Source of the DNA: CAXDOZ01 sp963991145
GTDB taxonomy: Bacteria > Bacteroidota > Bacteroidia > Chitinophagales > JABDMM01
Direction: 5' to 3'
Length of the DNA: 11,108 nucleotides
Assembly: GCA_963991145.1 (NCBI GenBank)
Contig: CAXDOZ010000077.1
Coordinates: forward strand, 1-11,108
The notes below the pieces were generated by a model, which worked only from the letters and a program-made list of their open reading frames with translations, had not been told where the DNA came from and did not search any database. A program made the position numbers and the translations under genes. Positions 1 to 9,000 of the stretch are shown here, in pieces (position 1 is the first letter of the stretch; the number at the start of each line of letters is the position of its first letter).

Positions 1-3000
1 GTCAAACAGGTTTGAACTCCGAAAGTGTAAACCAGTTCGAAGGTTCCAACGCCACTGCTATCCGGACTGAATTGTCCGCTAAAGCTGTCTACTAATCCAA
101 TTCCTGTCCAGAATCCTCCACCAGGATTACCTCCATTTAGGTTTAGGATTCCATTGTCAATGCAAATTGTATCATCTGTACCCGCATCTGCAAAGACTGT
201 GTTGTTGACCGTTACGATCATACTATCGATTCCAATACAACCGGTTACAGGATGTGTGTAGGTGTAGTAGAATTGAGTATTACCAATTCCAAGACTATCA
301 GGCAGGAATACACCTGCAGAACTTATCAGAGTGTCGCCCCAGACTCCTCCGGCCGGAAGGCCAAATAAAGAAACTGGAATTGCCTGATCACAAACTGCAG
401 TGTCCTGTCCTGCATTGGTTGTTGGCAATCCATTCACAGTTACCTGAACCGTATCGAAGTTAACAGAACAGCTATCGTTGCTATAAACGGTTTGGATCAC
501 ATTGAAGATTCCGCTGTCGACATAAACGTGGTTGATGATGCTGTCTGAGCTTGCCAAAACAGGACTACCATCCCCAAAGTCGTAGTAGATGAAGAATGCT
601 CCGGTTGGGTTACTTGCAAAGAAGAATGAATCATTCTGACAGCCAACAGGATTGATAGCTGTGATGTCAGCAATGACAGAGTTTGGATAAACAGTAATTG
701 TAAGATCTGTTGTATCTGTTCCACAATCATTGAATGCATAAATAGTAACTGTATAGAAACTATCAACTACTCCGGAATTGCTGAATGAATGCTGGAAGTC
801 GAGCAGATTTGTGATCGAAGTATCCGTGCCATCTCCAAAGTCGATGTAGAAACTATCAGCTAATCCTCTACTCTGATTATTAAATGTTACCAGAAGCGGA
901 GAACAACCGCTATCGACATCAGTAGCTACGGCAGCTAAAGGAATCGGACTGGTTACGATATCGTCGAAGTAAACAGCTACAGTTTGACAAACAAAACTGT
1001 AAACCCTGTACTCAACTGTGAATGTGCTATCTCCATTTATTCCCGCCGGGAAAGTGATAGTTGGCGGAATGAATGTGAATGCCGTATCTCCCTGACCAAA
1101 TTCCCAATAGTAGGTATAACCACCATAAGGAGTAGCAGGTGGAATAGGGAAGAAGTCAACTGCAAGTGGACCACAACCCGTATCAGGATCCGGAGTGAAG
1201 AAGGCAGTTGGATCGTCAGAGATGCTGATCAATGCAGAAGTGCTATCTGAGCAACCTGCAGCAGTAGTAGCAAATAAAGTGATCGTGTACTGACCTGGGC
1301 TATCATAGATATGGAACGGATTTGCACCCGTGCTTGAGTCTCCATCTCCCCAGAACCAGGTGTAGATCACTGCATCAATTGTATCCAGAACAAAGAACAC
1401 TGAATCATCTTCACAGGCCACAGCTGGAAAGCTGAAGTTCAGGTTTGGAAGTGGATTCGTAATTGCATTCTTGGTGCTGTCATTTGAACAGCCATTTGTA
1501 TTAGTCACCGTTAAGGTTACAGGATAAACTCCCGTTACAGCATAAACATGAGATGGGTTTTGGATGGTGTCACTATTGCCATCTCCAAAGTTCCAGTTCC
1601 AGCTCACCAATCCTGCTGCATTCGGAATTGAAAGATCTGTGAAGAATGTTGTGTCACCAATACAGGTAAGTGTATTGGTGAAATCAACCTGTGGCAATGG
1701 CCAAACGAAGTACTCATTTGTATCGCGGGTTAAACAGGTCTGCACTCCAAATGTGTAGACCAATGCTTGTGTTCCTACACCCGCCAGAGCAGGTTCAAAG
1801 ACACCAAGAGTAGAATCGATGATTCCCGGACCTGTCCAGAATCCGCCCGCAGGGCTGAATCCTGCAATCGTATCAGGACCATTATTCAAACAGATGGTAT
1901 CAGTTATTCCTGCATTTGCAAAGGTTGGAGCAATTACGGTGACTATAAGCGAATCGCTATTTGTACAACCATTGGTGTCGGTTGCCGAGTAAGTCATTGT
2001 GTAGTTGCCAAGTCCAAGGTTGCTTGGAACAAAGTTTCCACCGGGGGTGATTGTTGGTCCTGTCCATAGGCCTCCGGCCGGATTGCCAAATAGCTGCACC
2101 GGGATCGCCTGATCACAAACCGTAGTATCCTGACCGGCATTGATTATAGGAAGTCCGAGGACATTTACTGTTAGACTGTCAGAAGCCACACAACCACTTG
2201 AATCAGTGTAAGTATAAGTGAGGATATGAGGTCCAATTCCCGCTATTCCGGGATCGAAGTCACCGGTAGGATTTACAATTCCTGTTCCAGACCATAATCC
2301 GCCCGCAGGGCTTCCACTTACAATAGTGAAGACAGTATCATTCACACAGATGTCAAAGTCTGCTCCCGCATCTACAAGAGGAATATTAAACACTCTGACT
2401 GTTTGAGTGAGCGTGTCGCTACAACCTGAGCCTGCTGCAGTAATGATCAATGTGACATCATAAAGCGAGTCGATGAGGTTAGATGAATTTGTAAATGTGA
2501 AGGAAGGATTCTGAACCGTATCAGTTAATACCCCATCGCTATACCATGCCCAGGTCACACCAGGGGTTGAGGAATCGATCGCATTCTCTAGTAGAGGCGA
2601 GCAGCCAGCCTGAGGGTTTAGGCTGAAGTTCGCGACCGGATCTTCAATGGTGATGAAGTCAAGTGTAAAGGTGTCTGGAGAACAACCTTCAATATTGGTA
2701 GCTACCAAACTAATGGCAACTGTATCACCATCAAAAGGGATGGTGTAGCCTGGGAAACTAAGACCGTTCCCAATAACCACACCATCCGCTAACCAGGTAT
2801 AGTTATCATTGGCAGTAGGAAAATCTACGCCAGTGATGAGATTTGAATCCAGTACAAATGGGGCACAATCAATAGTGAAAGGCGCATTGAACTGGGCTAC
2901 AGGATTCGGGAATACTGTAATGGTATCGTAAATCGTATCTGCACATCCGTGCTCGCTGAATGCGATCAGCTCAACGATGTAAATGCTGTCGTCTAATCCG

Positions 3001-6000
3001 GTATTTGAAAAGACTACAACCGGATCTTGGAGATTAGAAGTTTGACCGTTTCCAAAGTTCCATGAGAAGGTCATACTGTCGATGGTCTCTCCGAAATTGT
3101 TTGGATCGCTCGTATTTGTAAATGTCACGGTTAGTGGTCCACAGCTGTCTGTGTTTGATGCAGTGAATCCTGCGATCGGTTGTGGCCAGATAATCGTGTT
3201 GAATGTTGCACTATCTACACATCCTCTGATATCAGTAACCAACAGGTTCACTGAGTAAAGAACTGAATCAGCAAGGCTGATAGGGAAAGAGAAAAGTGGA
3301 GTTTGAAGTGTGCTATCATCAATTGCAGCAACTGGATCAATTGTCCATGCCCAGCTTGGAACTACCCCAAGAGAATTGTTAAGAGGGCTAAAACTCGCCG
3401 GACCACAATTTGCTGTATCGATCGTGAAATCTGCTAACGGACGGCTAAGAACTGTAATGTTTCTATTGATCGTGTCTGTACATCCATCAATACTTGTAAT
3501 AACCAAAGTAACCTGGTAAGCAGTGTCGACCTGGCTTTGATTGTCATCAAATGCAAAGATCGGATTGGCAGTATTTGCACCGGTAATAGTCACAGATCCG
3601 GATGGGATGACTGACCATTGGTAAGTAGCTGCTCCCTTAACTGCTGAGGCATCCAAAGCTGAAACGGTATCTCCTGAACATGCCGGGTTTCTATTGAACT
3701 GGAAGAAAGCCTGTGGCTGAGGATAAACTGTGATCGTTTGATCCGTGGTATCGCTACATCCCGATCCTGCTGTCACGATCAAGCGAACAGTTTGGATCGA
3801 ATCAGTTGTATTACTGTTATTGAAGAATGTTAGCGTTGGACTGGCCAGGTTACTTACAAGCTGCCCATTGATATACCAGTTGTGGTTTACTCCCGGAGTA
3901 GAAGTATCTGTAAATGGAATTGTAAGAGGGTGGCAACCATTATAGAATGGAGCGGAGAATCCTGCAATCGGGTTTTCAATTGTAATGAACTGCAGGCCAA
4001 ATGTGTCTGGCTGACAGGCATGCACGTTTTGTGCTACCAATTGAATATTTGCGGTATCACCATCAACAGCAATTGTGAATCCAGGGAAGGTGGTTCCTGT
4101 TCCAACCACTACTCCGTTCACCAACCAGGTATAGGAATCATTCGCATTTGGATAAGGAACCAAAGTGATATTTGTGCTATCGATTACGAATGGTGCACAA
4201 TCAACCTGAGAGGTAGCATTAAACTCTGCTCTTGGGTTAGGGAAAACTGTAACCGTATCGTATAGTGTATCTAAACAACCATGTTGTGTTTGCGCAATGA
4301 GTTCTACGATGTAAATGCTATCGATCACTCCTGTATTAGTAAAGGTAGCCGTAGGATCCTGGAGAGTGGATGTTTGTCCGTTTCCAAAGTCCCAATTGAA
4401 GCTCATGCTTGCGATCGTCTCTAAACCATTATTTGGTGTAGATAGGTTATTGAACTGGATTGTTAATGGTCCACAAGAGTCAAAACTTGCTGCAGTAAAG
4501 TTTGCAGTAGGTTTTGGATACAGAGTGAAATCTTCAAAGAATGTATCTACACATCCATTGGTGTCTGTAATTGCCAGAGTGATCGTATAGATCACCGAAT
4601 CATTATTGCTAACCGGTACATCAAAAGTAGGGTTCCCGGTAGTTCCGTTTGTAACCGATCCTGCTCCAGAGATCAACCATGAATAGTTAAGACCGGTGCC
4701 TGTTGAGGTATTGTTAATCCCAAAACTGGCAGGTCCACAGAAGGAATCAGTCACAGTGAACCCGGCAACCGGGCGAGAATATATTGTAACAGGATTTGTG
4801 GCGGTGTCAAGACAGCCATCGACACTTCCAATCACCAATGTGATCTGGTAAGTACTGTCAACTCCACTTTGGTTATCGGGGAAGATGAAGTTTGGATTTG
4901 AAGTGGCTCCGCCGATGATAATTACAGCCGAACTATTTACTGTCCATGTATAAGTAGCCGGTCCTTTTACATCTGAAGAGTCTCCAATGATAATTGCAGC
5001 AGGGGCACATGCTGCTGGAGGGATAACTATGAAATCAGCCAGTGGCTTTGGATAAACAGTAACTGTTTGGCTAGTGGTATCACTACAACCCGAACCTGCA
5101 GTCACAATCAGGGTCAGGGTTTGAACTGAGTCCTGGGTGTTAGAATTGTTTCTGAAAGTAAGTGTAGGGTTCTGAAGGTTTGAAACCAATGTGCCATCAA
5201 TGAACCAGGAGTGATTCACCCCTGGAGTACTTGTGTCAACTGGGTTGATGCTTAGAGGATGACAGCCAGCATTTATCGGCAGGCTAAACCCAGCTACCGG
5301 TTTTTCAATAGTTCTGAAGTCAACATCAAAGGTATCGGGAGTACATCCATGAACATTTGTGGTGATCAGGCGAATTGTAACAGTATCCGGTCCTGAAGGA
5401 ATTGTGAAGCCGGGGAAAAGGATTCCATTTCCAAGGAATACCCCATCTGCGTACCAGGCATAAGCATCATTTGCTATTGGGTATTGAATGGTTGTGATGA
5501 TCGAGGTATCAATCGTGAATGGAGCGCAATCGGCCTGGAAGGCTGAAGTAAACTCTGCCCTTGGGTCTGGATAAACTGTCACAGAATTGGTTACAGTATC
5601 TAAGCAACCATGCTGTGTTCTGGCTATTAAAGTGACAGTATAAATACTATCAATAACTCCAGTATTTGTGAATGTTACAATAGGATCTTGAGCTGTAGAA
5701 GTTTGTCCGTTTCCAAAATCCCAGGTGAAAGTCATGCTAGCAATGGTCTCGGTTCCATTGTTTGGAGTAGAGATATTGTTGAAGGTTACGGTAACTGGTC
5801 CACAAGAGTCAGTTGGAACGGGAGTAAAATCTGCCGTAGGCTTAGGATATAGAATGACTTGTTGAGAGTCAGTATCTATACATCCGTTTGCATCGGTCAC
5901 CGTCAGGTTGACCATATAAATAACAGAATCTAAAAGGCTAACCGGCAAGGAGATCTGAGGCTGAGCCAGGGCTGGGTTATTGATCGGAGCAATAGGGTTG

Positions 6001-9000
6001 ATCGACCATGCATAGTTCAATCCTGTTCCAGTGGAATTATTTGTTGGAATTATGGTTGTAGGTCCACAAACGGTTGAATCAACAGAAAAGTCAACTATTG
6101 GTCTGGACCATAATGTAATTGTTCTTGTTAATGTGTCACTACATCCATCTACCGATGTTACTATCAATGATACGCTATATGTTGTATCAACTCCCGATTG
6201 GTTGTCTGGGAAGAAGAAAGTAGGCATGTTCCCTGTTGGGTTGCTAATTGTAACAGCAGTTGAGTTTACTGTCCAAAGGAAGGTTCCCGGGCCTTTAACC
6301 AAGGATGTATTTGTAACCACGATACTATCTGGAGCACATAGATTTGAAGGGATAAACGAAAAATCGGCTGTCGGTTTTGGCCAAACCAGAATTGTATCCA
6401 TGATGGTATCTGTGCAGGATGTACCTGCTTCTACCACATGCATGATCACGTGATTTGCATCAATTGTTGACGAAGGGTTTGTTAGGATTAGAAGTGGACT
6501 TGTTTGATTCGAAACAAGGATCCCGTTATCATACCAGAAATGGTTAACTCCGGGAGATCCTGTATGCGTTAACTGAACCGAGAGTGGGTGACATCCAATT
6601 GTAGGCACTGCAGTGAAAGAAGCATCTGGTAAGACATTTACTACAACCTGAATGGTAGTGTCATCTGTACATCCAAAGCTATCTGTGACGGTCAGTGTAA
6701 CATTATAAGTCCCTGTGGCTGAGTAAATGTAAACCGGGTTTTGCTGAGTACTTGTTCCTGAGCCATCTCCAAAGTTCCAGTTCCACGATACTAACGGAGT
6801 TCCAAGTGGATCTACAAAAGTTAGATCGGTAAAGAAGCTTGAATCACCAATACAAACATCAGGGGCACTGAAGTTTGCAATTGGGCTGGGGTAAACACGA
6901 ACAACATTGGTAACTGAATCTGTACAACCATTATCGTCGGTAATGGTAAGCGTTACATTGAAGAAACCGAATCCAGTATAGGTATAGCTTGGATTCTGAT
7001 TGGTACTTGTACCTCCATCTCCAAAGTCCCAATTCCAGCTTACGATGTTTCCAATGAAGGCTGTATCGATAGTTGATAGGTCAGTAAAAACTGTAGGATC
7101 TCCAAAGCAAACAGATGTCCAACTAAAGGCTGGAACCGGAAGAGGGTTGACGGTAATAGTTTGAGTTGTATCGTCCACACATCCATTGGAATCGGTCACA
7201 AGAAGGTTGACATTATATGTCCCGTATACAGCGTAATTGTTTGATGGATTTTGTTGGGTTGAATTGTTCAGATCTCCAAAATCCCAATTCCAGTTTTGTG
7301 CCCCTGCCCCAAATGGGTTACCAGCGATAGTGAGGTCCGTAAAGTTTACGGGCGTTCCTAAACAAGGTAATGTGGCAGAAAAGTTCGCCTCAGGAAGGCT
7401 ATGAACAAAGAAACTGGCTGAATCACTTGTAGTCCCACAAGTATTGGTAGCACTAATAATTACCTGATAGTTACCAGGAATATTGTATACGATTGAATCG
7501 GGAAGGGAATCAGTGCTTACGGCAGGAATACCTCCTGAAAAACTCCAGTTGTAGCTGATAGTATCATCTTCACACAAGTCATAAATTACAATAGGACTAT
7601 ATAGCGCAGTGTCACAAAAATCTGTAGGCTGTTGAAGTGTTACTCCAGGTGGTTCCTGTACAGTAACTGTATCATATATAGTATCCATTCCACAGGTATT
7701 CATCACGATCAATTCGATCTCATATCTACCTGAGGTATTAAAGGTGAATCTTGGGTCAATGGAGTTTGTATTTGTGGAGTCTCTAAACACCCAGCTTGGA
7801 CCAGTATTACAGCCACCTCCCAAAGAGCGGACAGACCATGTCATTAGGTAGTCGCCACAATCAGTAAGTACATTTGATGTGTTGGTCATATCCACAAAAA
7901 GTGGAGCACAGCCACTGTCGGGGGTTTGAATGAAACTTGCTATAGGTGTATCCTGGGCACAGAGTGTGTCTACATAAACATTTATACCACAAAAATCACT
8001 TGCGGTTAGAGTTACGATGTATTCCCCTGGGTTTGCATATTGATGCGATTGAGGACTAAAATCCGATGTGTTGAAGATCGTACCATCACCAAGATTCCAA
8101 AGGAAGAAATCAGTTGAGTCACAATTGTTGTTAAAACCCGGTGTACTTTGGTTTACGAAGATGAAGGAGTCCTGAAAACAGCCAGTATCATCTACAATGT
8201 CAAACCTCGATTCAGGGAGAGTATAAACCCTAATACCTCCAACCGCAGCTGGAGTAGAATCACAAACGTTTACAGCAGTAATACTGAAGATCCAGGCATC
8301 TGGAGGGAAGATCGGTGGTGATCCCGGAGCGTCACAGGAGGTGGTACCATAAGTATGACAAATGGTATCTGGGGGAGGGTGATTGTAGACTGTTACCCCA
8401 GAGCCATCACCAAAACTTACGAAGTATCTTGTGTTTGATGCATTTCCCTGAAAGTTCAAAAGGGGAAAGCAGAATGTTTGGGGAGCACATCCACTTGTAG
8501 CACCCGGAGAACCCACTGCAATAGCGGGATTTGTTGTATTGTTAAGTGGGATAGTCCTTGTAAAAGTGCACCCATTAGAACCAGTTGCGGTAAACAGAAT
8601 ATTGAATAATCCTGTGGAATTGTAGGTGTGAGTTAATCCTGCACCAGGAAAGAAGGCACCTGTCCATAATGGAGAACCATCTCCCCAATCAAGAGAGTAG
8701 CTTACTATTCCAGCAATAGGTGTGCTGGTGTTAAAGACTGTCAAGGTGAAAGTATCGCCTAAACAGTTGGTGAAATTAGTAACGGGATCTACCAGATTTG
8801 GATCAGGTCTCTGTTGCACCGCAACTGTCTGCTGACTTATACTAGAGCATCCATTTGTATCAATCTTTGTTAGTCCTGCCACAAAGAATGAATAGTTCAC
8901 TCCGATTGCATCAAAAGAGAAACTTGTATCACCGGCGGTGATCAATTGACCATCGAAATTCCAGACATAGGTGCAATTACTGTCAGGGCTTTGGATCGTG

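Noticed and set aside
254..8500. Plus-strand open frames such as 984-1250, 1767-2069, 3882-4265, 4315-4590 and 6031-6453
   Set aside because: They lie antisense to the giant minus-strand frame, have no family resemblance, and arise because the real gene lacks codons whose complements are stops in these frames.
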